NCBI GenBank assembly: GCA_934167135.1
Contig: CAKPKI010000090.1
Location: forward strand, 1-7,010
Direction: 5' to 3'
Length of the DNA: 7,010 nt
From: an uncultured Clostridia bacterium
Lineage (GTDB): Bacteria; Bacillota; Clostridia; TANB77; CAG-508
Below the pieces are notes generated by a model. It saw nothing but the letters and a program-made list of their open reading frames with translations, had not been told where the DNA came from and searched no databases. Of this stretch, positions 1 through 5,865 are shown one piece after another. A program made the translations under genes and the position numbers. The number at the start of each line of letters is the position of its first letter. Within the stretch, counting starts at the first letter, position 1.

Positions 1-5
1 AACAT
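1..5 (-). CDS. Probable start of a further operon gene, cut by the window edge
   Basis: ATG at 3-5 is preceded by AGGA at 12-15 with a six-base gap, the same spacing as for the genes upstream. Only the start codon and two bases are visible, so the product cannot be described. Confidence 0.35.
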
Positions 6-27
6 ACTTAATCCTAAAACTTTCAAT

Positions 28-411
28 TTATTCAAATTCATTTTCCTCCCATTTTTTTAATTCTTTATTTAGTTTTCGACTCAATTTTCTTATAAAATCA
101 AATTCCGTCATCAATTCAGGCAACTTTGATCTTTTTCTGAAATCTATATCTTCAATTTCTTCTCCGAGCCTGCAAAATACATATCCATCTTTTAATTTTC
201 TTAAACTTTTTTCAAGTACTTGAACTTCTTCATATTCTTTATAGTATCTTATAGATTCCCACATCATAAATACACAATCTATGCCATTTTTCTTATATTC
301 CTGTTTATCAACATCTGACATCATATTTCCAGGCAATGTTACTTGGTCATTTTCAATTTTCTTAAAATCCCTTTTGGTTACTGCAATCATTACTGTACTA
401 TAAGTTCCCAT
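28..411 (-). CDS. Small protein, tandem paralogue 2
   Basis: The product has 127 residues from ATG 411. Two ATG codons are adjacent (414 and 411). The second is preferred because AAAGG then sits six bases upstream, as in paralogue 1, and because ATGGGA aligns between the copies. It shares IAVTKRDF.K.E, EYK.N.I.CVF, KLKDGYV and LPELM with paralogue 1. The middle (residues about 20-35) and the last 25 residues differ: this copy ends in a basic helix (RKLSRKLNKELKKWEENEFE) in place of an acidic tail. The divergence suggests that the two are retained for different partners and are not a recent redundant copy. It is soluble, with no signal or membrane segment, and no known family was recognised. 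A purine-rich site and ATG follow its stop, so the operon continues past the window edge. Confidence 0.8.
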   Translation of the reverse strand: MGTYSTVMIAVTKRDFKKIENDQVTLPGNMMSDVDKQEYKKNGIDCVFMMWESIRYYKEYEEVQVLEKSLRKLKDGYVFCRLGEEIEDIDFRKRSKLPELMTEFDFIRKLSRKLNKELKKWEENEFE

Positions 412-413
412 CA

Positions 414-461
414 TTTTCCTTTCTTATTTTAACCCCAATGTTTAAAATACTATAATTCCTC
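414..461 (-). repeat. Duplication scar: copy of the upstream gene's 3' end
   Basis: This stretch aligns with 815-861 at about 37 of 48 positions with one gap. Both contain the run AAAGGAAAA next to a start and the block GAGGAAT at the far end. At 825-861 the matching DNA codes for the last 12 residues of the receiver-like protein. Here it is mostly non-coding spacer between the two paralogues. This fits a tandem duplication whose right breakpoint lay inside the upstream gene. Confidence 0.55.
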
Positions 462-812
462 TTCATCTTCTTGAGTCATATCTTCTTGGTTTATTATTTT
501 TTTTAATTTAAAAATTTTCATTAATTCAGGCAATTCAGATGCATTTCTAAATTCTTCATCCCATTCTAAATCTCCTGCTCTGTAAAGCACATATCCATCT
601 TTTAATTTATTTAAATTTTCTTTAAATATATCAAGTTCTGCACAATCTTCTATACAATCTAATTCAATAAATACACACTCTATGTTGTTTTCCTTATACT
701 CATGTATATCAGCATCATACAATAAATCATATTTCATTTTCATTTGTAAATCTTCTAATTTTCTAAAGTCTCTTTTAGTTACTGCAATCTTTAAATAATT
801 CAGATATCCCAT
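450..812 (-). CDS. Small acidic protein, tandem paralogue 1
   Basis: The 120-residue product belongs to no family I recognise. It is clearly related to the next gene. Shared blocks are IAVTKRDF.K.E near the start, EYK.N.I.CVF in the middle, KLKDGYV, then FR..S.LPELM near the end. It is predicted to be soluble, with no signal peptide or membrane helix, and strongly acidic, ending in a run of Asp and Glu (EDMTQEDEEEL). Acidity and small size would fit a DNA-mimic anti-restriction protein or a partner-binding adaptor, but there is no motif to support either. AGGAAAGG lies six bases before ATG and overlaps the stop of the receiver-like gene. The last codons (GAG GAA TTA TAG) fall in DNA that resembles the 3' end of that upstream gene. 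The acidic tail end may therefore have arisen when the gene pair was duplicated. Confidence 0.8.
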   Translation of the reverse strand: MGYLNYLKIAVTKRDFRKLEDLQMKMKYDLLYDADIHEYKENNIECVFIELDCIEDCAELDIFKENLNKLKDGYVLYRAGDLEWDEEFRNASELPELMKIFKLKKIINQEDMTQEDEEEL

Positions 813-814
813 GT

Positions 815-861
815 TTTTCCTTTCCTATTTCAAACCTAACATTTGTAATATAATATTCCTC
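815..861 (-). repeat. Source copy of the duplicated segment
   Basis: It covers the last codons of the receiver-like gene, its stop and the ribosome site of paralogue 1. It is the partner of the 414-461 segment and supplies the coding version of that sequence. Confidence 0.5.
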
Positions 862-1520
862 AATGATTCATTAAAAATGATAGTAAGCCCTAATGATGTT
901 AATCCAAATATAATAGCTGTTCCTAAGATTTCTAATAATTTATTAACTGCCTGAATTAGAAGTGTAAAAAAATAAACACTTGTATTGTTAACTTGTGTTT
1001 TTTCTACAATTTCATTATTCAATTTTCTACCTTTATCCTGTACTTTTAATTTTGGAATATATTTTCTCAACTTACTACTCTTTTTTGCCTTTATAATTTC
1101 AGCTTTTTTGAATTTTCTACTATCTTTTTTTGATAGTCCGTCTGCTTCTAATGATTTCTTTAATTCGATTTTAATTTTTTCTAATTCAACTGAATTTATA
1201 ATATTATAAATTCCTTTTTCATACAAAGTAGTTAAAATAACATTTTGCTCATCATATCCGCTTGCTAAAATTACTATTCTTATATTGGGATATACCTCAT
1301 AAAAGTAACTTATACTATTTATAATATTTTCTTCTGTTCCTTTTAAACTTTTTAAATCAATAATAATATACTTTATTAATTTAAAATTTACTTTTGTTTC
1401 TTTTATATATTGTAAAAAATCTATTTCTTCTACTTCTTGATTTAATATAGTAATGCTTTGCTCTTTGCAAACATTTTTTATTATTTCAGCAGTAGAATTA
1501 CTTGCAATGTAACTTAACAT
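825..1520 (-). CDS. Membrane-anchored protein with a degenerate receiver-like domain
   Basis: The 231-residue protein begins with an alternating strand-helix pattern that looks like a CheY-type receiver fold. Strands appear at 2-6 (LSYIAS), 22-26, 50-55 (KYIIID), 80-86 (IRIVILAS) and 104-108 (IYNIIN). Asp55 ends the third strand, where receivers carry the phosphorylated Asp. The acidic pair normally found after strand 1 is missing, so phosphorylation is doubtful; atypical receiver domains, as at the start of CpaE/TadZ proteins, are the nearest comparison. A very basic linker spans about 127-168. One or two membrane helices follow at about 182-192 and 195-217, then a short tail. The protein is therefore likely tethered to the membrane from its C-terminal end. 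AGGAGGG six bases before ATG is a strong ribosome site. It could localise or regulate the transfer channel. The fold call is from pattern only; the membrane anchor is clear. Confidence 0.7.
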   Translation of the reverse strand: MLSYIASNSTAEIIKNVCKEQSITILNQEVEEIDFLQYIKETKVNFKLIKYIIIDLKSLKGTEENIINSISYFYEVYPNIRIVILASGYDEQNVILTTLYEKGIYNIINSVELEKIKIELKKSLEADGLSKKDSRKFKKAEIIKAKKSSKLRKYIPKLKVQDKGRKLNNEIVEKTQVNNTSVYFFTLLIQAVNKLLEILGTAIIFGLTSLGLTIIFNESLRNIILQMLGLK

Positions 1521-1531
1521 ATTTTTCCCTC

Positions 1532-1723
1532 CTAATCCAGTACCTTCTCCTCATAAGGCACATTATAAATTACATTGTTAGATTCCAAGTAATCAATATT
1601 ATTTTCAATTTTATTGTTTGTTTCCTTTCCTAATTTCCAAAACACATTATTTAATATTACGATTATTATTAGAACAACACATATAGCCAAATAACATAAC
1701 ATTTCTTTCTTGTTTTTATCCAT
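1532..1723 (-). CDS. Small single-pass membrane protein
   Basis: The 63-residue protein has a lysine-rich start (MDKNKKEM), one strongly hydrophobic helix at about 9-27 (LCYLAICVVLIIIVILNNV) and a polar, mildly acidic tail of about 35 residues. By the positive-inside rule the N-terminus would face the cytoplasm and the tail the outside. The helix contains a Cys, but there is no proper lipobox and no signal peptidase site. The start ATG overlaps the preceding TAA (TAATG), with GGAGG seven bases upstream. The stop TAG overlaps the ribosome site of the next gene. Small anchors like this are common in conjugation operons and may hold other components at the channel. No family was recognised, and the call as a real gene rests on coupling, ribosome site and membrane helix. 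Confidence 0.7.
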   Translation of the reverse strand: MDKNKKEMLCYLAICVVLIIIVILNNVFWKLGKETNNKIENNIDYLESNNVIYNVPYEEKVLD

Positions 1724-2199
1724 TATTCTGCCTCCAGTTCTTCTGATTCCTCTATTTTGTGTTGCTGATAATATTTTTTATAAAACTTATCATATTGTAG
1801 TGTTTTTCCTTCTTCTTCGCCTAATTCTTCTAATGACATCTGGCAAAGAATATCATTGTCAAAAACTTTTACTTTGTTTGGCTTAACATCTGTAGTTTGT
1901 AATTCTACTAATCTTTTGATAATTTCTTCTCTAAATTTTTGATTTATTCTATTTAAGAAATATCCATAAGTAGAAACAAAAGGCTCTTGTATGTATGGAT
2001 TTGGTACATACATTTCTATATCAACATGATGTCCACATCGTTCAGCTTCTAATACAATAAAATCTGCTACATCACTTTTTCTAATCTCATAATTATCACC
2101 ATTTGATGTTTCAACAAATAAAAAGCCTTCTTTTTTTGCTATTTCTGACATTTCTTCTCTTGTATATAGTTTATATGAATTATATTTTTTTCTTTTCAT
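1723..2199 (-). CDS. Hypothetical soluble protein of the conjugation operon
   Basis: I do not recognise this family. From ATG 2199 (chosen for its ribosome site) the product has 158 residues. It has a basic start (MKRKKYNSYKLY), then a compact region with GFLFVETSNGDNYEIRKSD and a short RCGHHVDIEMYVPNPY stretch. A helix-rich part follows (about 85-110, NRINQKFREEIIKRLVEL), and the protein ends in an acidic tail (EESEELEAE). There is no signal peptide or membrane segment. The Cys and paired His (RCGHH) could bind metal, but a single cluster is weak evidence. A longer frame upstream to 2250 overlaps the M23 gene and seems to be chance. The stop TAA shares one base with the next ATG (TAATG), so it is co-translated with the small membrane protein. 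It is probably cytoplasmic. Operon membership suggests an accessory transfer or regulatory role, but nothing in the sequence specifies it. Confidence 0.75.
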   Translation of the reverse strand: MKRKKYNSYKLYTREEMSEIAKKEGFLFVETSNGDNYEIRKSDVADFIVLEAERCGHHVDIEMYVPNPYIQEPFVSTYGYFLNRINQKFREEIIKRLVELQTTDVKPNKVKVFDNDILCQMSLEELGEEEGKTLQYDKFYKKYYQQHKIEESEELEAE

Positions 2200-2203
2200 T
2201 TTT

Positions 2204-2791
2204 TTAACCTTCTTTCTCCGTAAATAAATATGGAACAGGATTAATAGCATATTTATTTGATCCTGAATCCGTTCTTATTTCAAAATGCAAATGGTCTCCT
2301 GTAGAATTTCCTGTACTTCCTTGAATACCAATTATTTGACCTGTAACTACATTTTGTCCTTTTTCAACACTAATAGAATTATCTCTCATATGTCCATAAA
2401 AGCTATAAAAGATATTGCCTTGCTCATCTGTATGTTTTATCTCCACACAATTTCCATAACCATTTTGCCATCCTGCATGAGTTACTTCTCCGTCTTGTAC
2501 TGCCATAATTCTACTTCCTGCACTTCCACACAAATCAATTCCTGTATGATTTGAATGTACTATTCCATGCCCCTCTCGGTATCCAAATTTACTTGTTATA
2601 GTAATAAAATTTTCTATTGGCATTGCTAGTTTTCCTTTATATATAATTTCTCCTTGTTTTATTTCAGTATCTTGTGTTATATTAGATTCAGAATTACTAT
2701 TTTTATTCGTTCCAAATAATTCTAAATAAGAACAGCCTAAAAGTAATATAAAAATTGTAATTCCAATAGCAATTCTTAGCAACCTACTCAT
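2204..2791 (-). CDS. M23-family peptidoglycan endopeptidase lipoprotein
   Basis: The 195-residue protein starts with a lipoprotein signal: an Arg-containing start, hydrophobic residues 7-18 and the lipobox LLGC with Cys20. A Ser/Asn-rich linker follows (about 28-42), then a LytM/M23 metallopeptidase domain at about 60-185. Its zinc-site motifs are complete: H82xxxD86 (HTGID), H134 in FYGHM, and H167-L-H169 in DHLHFEI. Gly-rich KFGYREGHG and GSTGNSTGDH are also typical. M23 enzymes cut peptide cross-links of the cell wall. Anchored outside the membrane and encoded right after VirB4, this one probably opens the wall locally so that the transfer channel can cross it, the role of VirB1/PrgK-like hydrolases. 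It is short and has no lysozyme or CHAP domain. The start ATG has AAAGGG eight bases upstream and overlaps the VirB4 end by 8 nt. Family call is firm; the conjugation role is from context. Confidence 0.92.
   Translation of the reverse strand: MSRLLRIAIGITIFILLLGCSYLELFGTNKNSNSESNITQDTEIKQGEIIYKGKLAMPIENFITITSKFGYREGHGIVHSNHTGIDLCGSAGSRIMAVQDGEVTHAGWQNGYGNCVEIKHTDEQGNIFYSFYGHMRDNSISVEKGQNVVTGQIIGIQGSTGNSTGDHLHFEIRTDSGSNKYAINPVPYLFTEKEG
2208..2219 (-). promoter_or_regulatory. Ribosome binding site GGAGAAAGAAGG that sets the start at 2199
   Basis: This purine-rich stretch overlaps the end of the M23 gene and sits 8 bases before ATG 2197-2199. The longer frame from 2250 would begin inside the M23 coding region, with no site of this strength. 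Confidence 0.65.
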
Positions 2792-3848
2792 AGCTTTTGC
2801 CCTTTATAAATTTAGAATCTATCATTTCAAGTTCATATTTAAATAATTTAAAAATCATATATAATTTTCTTGTGCCACACATAAACAAACACTCTCCTAC
2901 TTTTGCATTTAGTATCATTTTCTCCTCCTGTTCTGTCAGATTAAATATATTAACTATATCTTTTAAATCTTTTCCATCACATTTAAAAAATAATTTATTT
3001 GTAGAATTTGCCAATAAACTCTGACCATATAATCTAATTTTTTCATTAAGATAATCTTCAATACTTTGTGAAATTACGCAAATTGAAGAATTATGTTTTC
3101 TTGCCATTTTACTAATGTATCTAACATATTCTAATGTCTGTGGAATATTAGGATCTATCAATATATGGCACTCATCTGCTACTAACATTGTCCTTTCGTT
3201 AACATCTTTGCTTAAAATATCCCAAGCATAAGATAAAATATTATAATACTGTGCTCTTTTATATTGAATTTGAAATTTTTGCATTGTTGATGTATTAAAT
3301 GTTGTTATTCTTGTATCTATTTCAATATTTGTATAGCCATTCCATATACTAGATGCTTGTCCTACACAAATTGGTCTAATTAATGCTAATAATTTTTCAT
3401 ATATTGCATCTTGATTCTTCTTATTTTCATTATCAATAAAAAAATACAAATCTTCTAGAATTGGAAAATCTGTATTTTTTAATTTTGAAATATCTGTTTC
3501 TTTAGTAATATTAAATTTAGCATATAACTGTTCAAATATTAAATCTAATTTTGAAAATTCAATTTCTGTTAATGATGGATATAATATTTGAAAGAATGTT
3601 TCTAAAAATTGAAAATGTAATGATAATGCATTTTTTCCTATTTCATCATCCCTATTTACTCTTACTTGTAATGGATTTAGAACTCCTCCACTATCTATGC
3701 CATCACACTCTATTACTTTACCATTTAAATTTTTGCATAAGTAATTATATTCATTTTCTACATCTATTATTAGAATTTTTGTTGTAGGAACTTCGTTTAA
3801 TATCATATGCTTTACAGCCATGCTTTTTCCGAGAACCTGAACTTCCAA
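2784..3848 (-). CDS. virB4: VirB4 conjugation ATPase, 3' part (ATPase core)
   Basis: This is the rest of the VirB4 motor, in the frame +1 to the 5' part. A TTG at 3848 lets it be called as its own 354-residue ORF, but that start lies within the P-loop region and has no ribosome site, so it is an artefact. Genuine sequence begins at GKSMAVKHM. Next comes LIIDVENEY, the VirB4 motif after the first ATPase strand. Walker B MLVADE has Asp-Glu at 225-226 here, 466-467 in the joined protein. VISQS, a sensor glutamine, is at 258-262, and LLANSTNKLFFK near 278-289 is the conserved late-domain motif. Together these mark the RecA-like hexameric ATPase domain. Without the 5' part there is no complete ATP site, so the gene as sequenced should give no active motor unless the shift is an error or is bypassed. 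Its TAG lies 8 nt inside the next gene. Confidence 0.85.
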   Translation of the reverse strand: MEVQVLGKSMAVKHMILNEVPTTKILIIDVENEYNYLCKNLNGKVIECDGIDSGGVLNPLQVRVNRDDEIGKNALSLHFQFLETFFQILYPSLTEIEFSKLDLIFEQLYAKFNITKETDISKLKNTDFPILEDLYFFIDNENKKNQDAIYEKLLALIRPICVGQASSIWNGYTNIEIDTRITTFNTSTMQKFQIQYKRAQYYNILSYAWDILSKDVNERTMLVADECHILIDPNIPQTLEYVRYISKMARKHNSSICVISQSIEDYLNEKIRLYGQSLLANSTNKLFFKCDGKDLKDIVNIFNLTEQEEKMILNAKVGECLFMCGTRKLYMIFKLFKYELEMIDSKFIKGKSYE

Positions 3849-4572
3849 CTACAAACATATTACTATTGCCCCTCATTATATCTTGTTGCCATAAGTTAAA
3901 AATAATAATTCCTCCATTTTGATTTATCCCCCAGTAATACCCATTTTTATCAATAAAAGTTTCAGTATTAAATAAAAATCCTCCTGTAAAAGAACTTGTT
4001 AATATATTTCTTTTGAATTTCTTACTTAATTCAGTTTGAATTGTAAAGAATGGTGCTACTGCTTTAAACCCATCAACTTGCAAATAATTTGTAAGATTTC
4101 TAATTTTCAATTTCTGATGTTGTACTTCATTTTCAACTTCTTTACATTTTTGTTTTAATTCTTCTTGTTCATCTGCAGAAACTAGAATATATATTGTTAG
4201 ATAAGATACCACCTCATTGTTTTGTATCATTCTGTTTATAATCTCACTTGCCTCGTGTATTTCTTTTTCTCTAATTTGTCTACTTGATTCATTTTTGGAT
4301 ATTTGTAATAACCCTGAAGCATCTCTTATTCTTGCATCTAATGAGTCAATTAATTCCGCATTATCAATAGGTTCAATATTTATAGAAAATATTGCTCCAA
4401 TATTTCTAACTAAATTTCCTAACCACTTTAATTCTATATTTGATGGGTAATGAACAATTGTATATACTTTGCAATATCTACTTCCAAAATATATTTTATT
4501 TCTTTCAAATGTCAATCCTCCTGTAGGTGTAATTAAGTCTATTAAATTATAATCTGTTTCTTTTTTTTTCAT
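3751..4572 (-). CDS. virB4: VirB4 conjugation ATPase, 5' part, frameshifted in Walker A
   Basis: This frame holds the N-terminal half of a VirB4 motor protein. It opens with LIDLITPTGGLTFERNKI and a strand-rich region with YTIVHYPS, the usual N-terminal domain before the ATPase core. A helical, charged segment follows at about 75-160, then the WGINQNGG strand and VVGSSGS, the start of the P-loop, at 241-247. From residue 248 the frame is wrong and reads out to a TAG at 3751-3753. If one base near 3831 is removed, reading continues into the next fragment. The result is one 595-residue protein with a perfect GSSGSGKS at 243-250. VirB4 sits on the cytoplasmic face of the membrane and powers pilus assembly and substrate transfer. 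The start ATG overlaps the methyltransferase stop (ATGA) and has CAGGTG eight bases upstream. Right after ATG lies a run of nine A. Residues 248-273 as read here are not genuine protein. Confidence 0.85.
   Translation of the reverse strand: MKKKETDYNLIDLITPTGGLTFERNKIYFGSRYCKVYTIVHYPSNIELKWLGNLVRNIGAIFSINIEPIDNAELIDSLDARIRDASGLLQISKNESSRQIREKEIHEASEIINRMIQNNEVVSYLTIYILVSADEQEELKQKCKEVENEVQHQKLKIRNLTNYLQVDGFKAVAPFFTIQTELSKKFKRNILTSSFTGGFLFNTETFIDKNGYYWGINQNGGIIIFNLWQQDIMRGNSNMFVVGSSGSRKKHGCKAYDIKRSSYNKNSNNRCRK
3826..3835 (-). other. Frameshift point in virB4 Walker A
   Basis: On the coding strand the sequence reads GGTTCTCGGAAAAAGC. Dropping the C that pairs with position 3831 gives GGT TCT GGA AAA AGC (G-S-G-K-S), the exact P-loop ending. 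Dropping one A of the A5 run instead joins the frames but leaves Arg where the P-loop needs Gly. The extra base is therefore most likely the C. Confidence 0.8.
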
Positions 4573-5270
4573 TTGTTTGCACCTGCCTTTATCTCTAATG
4601 CTTCTTTTATTCTTCTTTGTGCAATTTCATAATATTCCTCATTTATTTCAAACCCTATAAAATTTCTATTTTGATTTATTGCTCCAACTAAAGTTGTTCC
4701 ACTCCCAGCAAAGCAATCCAAAATTAAGTCTCCCTCATTACTTGAATTTATTATATGATTTTCTATAAATGGTATTGGCTTTATTGTTGGATGTTTCCAT
4801 TTCTTTTTATCAACTTGATTTGTACCTGAAATATAATATTTTCTTTTAGTATGATAATTTCCTTGTAACCTTACTCCTTTCTCTCGAGCAAATACCACAT
4901 ACTCTGTATCAGGCAAATAATTATTATTTGTTAATGGACTTGGATTCATTTTATGCCATGTCAATAATTCATAATTACAAGCCTTATTCATAAAGTATTC
5001 TAGCAATTCTTTTACTTGTCTTTTTGAACAATAAATATATATATTTATCTTTTTCATTTTCTGAACTAATAAATCCAATACTTTTAAATCAAATCCATCC
5101 TTTAAATCTAATAAGTCATTTGCATAACTATTGTAACTTGATGGATGTTTTAATTTACTTAAACTCAATTTATATGGTGGGTCTATTATTACTAAATCAA
5201 TACTATTGTCATCTAATAGTTTTATTCCCTCCATACAATCCATATTGTAAATTTTATTTATTTCTAACAC
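4569..5270 (-). CDS. Beta-class DNA (adenine-N6) methyltransferase
   Basis: The 233-residue enzyme carries motif IV DPPY at 30-33, which binds the flipped base. Motif X HPTIKP is at 160-165, motif I DCFAGSGTT at 185-193 (S-adenosylmethionine binding), and motif II FIGFEI, with Glu, at 204-209. The order IV, then target-recognition part, then X-I-II defines the beta class. DPPY, rather than SPPY, favours N6-adenine over N4-cytosine. The middle part (about 95-150) would determine the target sequence, which cannot be read from here. The start is GTG at 5270, five bases after AAGGAG, within the end of the upstream gene. The stop TGA overlaps the VirB4 ATG (ATGA), so translation is coupled. No restriction endonuclease is next to it. 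It looks like an orphan methylase of the kind often carried by conjugative elements, probably protecting transferred DNA from host restriction or marking element DNA. Its position among VirB4-type genes is unusual. Confidence 0.9.
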   Translation of the reverse strand: MLEINKIYNMDCMEGIKLLDDNSIDLVIIDPPYKLSLSKLKHPSSYNSYANDLLDLKDGFDLKVLDLLVQKMKKINIYIYCSKRQVKELLEYFMNKACNYELLTWHKMNPSPLTNNNYLPDTEYVVFAREKGVRLQGNYHTKRKYYISGTNQVDKKKWKHPTIKPIPFIENHIINSSNEGDLILDCFAGSGTTLVGAINQNRNFIGFEINEEYYEIAQRRIKEALEIKAGANK

Positions 5271-5865
5271 TCTTTCTCCTTATTTTTATGATGCAATCAT
5301 CATAATCTACACTCTCCTTTCGAGCAAATTCTGGAATTGTAAAACTTTTTATCAATAATATTATTTCTGTTTTTTCTAATATTTCTGATTCTAAATCACA
5401 TTGTTTTAATCTATTCTTCCAATTTATTGCTCTTTTCTCTAATTTTCCTTCAGAATTATCTGATGCATTTTCCCATAAGCAAAGATAAAATTCATTTTCA
5501 ATAATATTTTTATTTGCAACCATTTCATGTGTTGCTATAATTCTTTTTTCAACAATTCTTATACTTGTCTCATCTTTTAATTTCTTCTTTAATTCTTCTT
5601 GCTCTTTTATAAAATCTGCAATATCCACTTTTCTAGGAATTACGAAAATAGTATATGGTTCTTCTTCATTACTAAACTCTACACTTGAAATATTCATTTT
5701 TTGTATAAGTTCATCTTCTGAAAATAATTCCGTATTTATTGGATATACCCTTATAAAAGAAATTATTTGTTTATCTAATGTATATAAAAATTTATCTTCA
5801 ATTTTTTTAATATTTAAAAATTCATTTAATGATTTATTCTCTTTTATTAAAATTCCCTCTTTCAT
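5254..5865 (-). CDS. VirB4 N-terminal-domain-like conjugation protein
   Basis: This 203-residue soluble protein starts at ATG 5865, chosen for its AAAAAGGG site; an in-frame ATG at 5892 would add nine residues. The start runs NIKKIEDKFLYTLDKQI followed by a strand and VYPINTELF. This resembles the N-terminal beta-rich domain of Clostridia VirB4/TraE-type proteins, where '...I.dG.iyt.dgry..i..v.PIN..L' precedes the ATPase part. A charged, probably coiled-coil helix follows at about 83-110, then strands (NEFYLCLWEN and ILLIKSFTI). There are no Walker motifs, no signal peptide and no membrane segment. The ATPase body of VirB4 comes after one intervening methyltransferase gene. The protein may therefore be a detached VirB4 domain that binds PrgI/VirB3 and the motor. 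It overlaps PrgI by 32 nt and the methyltransferase by 17 nt. The similarity is from memory of the family and not tested; the C-terminal half is unassigned. Confidence 0.5.
   Translation of the reverse strand: MKEGILIKENKSLNEFLNIKKIEDKFLYTLDKQIISFIRVYPINTELFSEDELIQKMNISSVEFSNEEEPYTIFVIPRKVDIADFIKEQEELKKKLKDETSIRIVEKRIIATHEMVANKNIIENEFYLCLWENASDNSEGKLEKRAINWKNRLKQCDLESEILEKTEIILLIKSFTIPEFARKESVDYDDCIIKIRRKSVRNK

Noticed and set aside
985..1209. Plus-strand frame of 74 residues
   Set aside because: It is antisense to the receiver-like gene, rich in Phe/Leu from AT-rich complement, with no convincing ribosome site.
2200..2250. Earlier start for the 158-residue hypothetical protein
   Set aside because: The added residues come from out-of-frame M23 coding sequence, and the strong ribosome site points to 2199.
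2285..2554. Plus-strand frame of 89 residues
   Set aside because: It lies wholly antisense to the well-supported M23 domain.
3551..3787. Plus-strand frame of 78 residues
   Set aside because: It is antisense to the VirB4 ATPase core; its hydrophobic look is the complement of Lys/Asn/Asp codons.
3826..3848. Programmed frameshift in virB4
   Set aside because: The site TCT CGG AAA AAG does not match a known slippery heptamer in the needed direction, and there is no stop or evident stem next to it. Error or mutation is simpler, though not excluded.
4569..5270. Restriction-modification system
   Set aside because: No endonuclease or specificity gene is adjacent; the neighbours are transfer genes, so an orphan methylase fits better.
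5024..5305. Plus-strand frame of 93 residues
   Set aside because: It is antisense to the methyltransferase and has no ribosome site or family signal.
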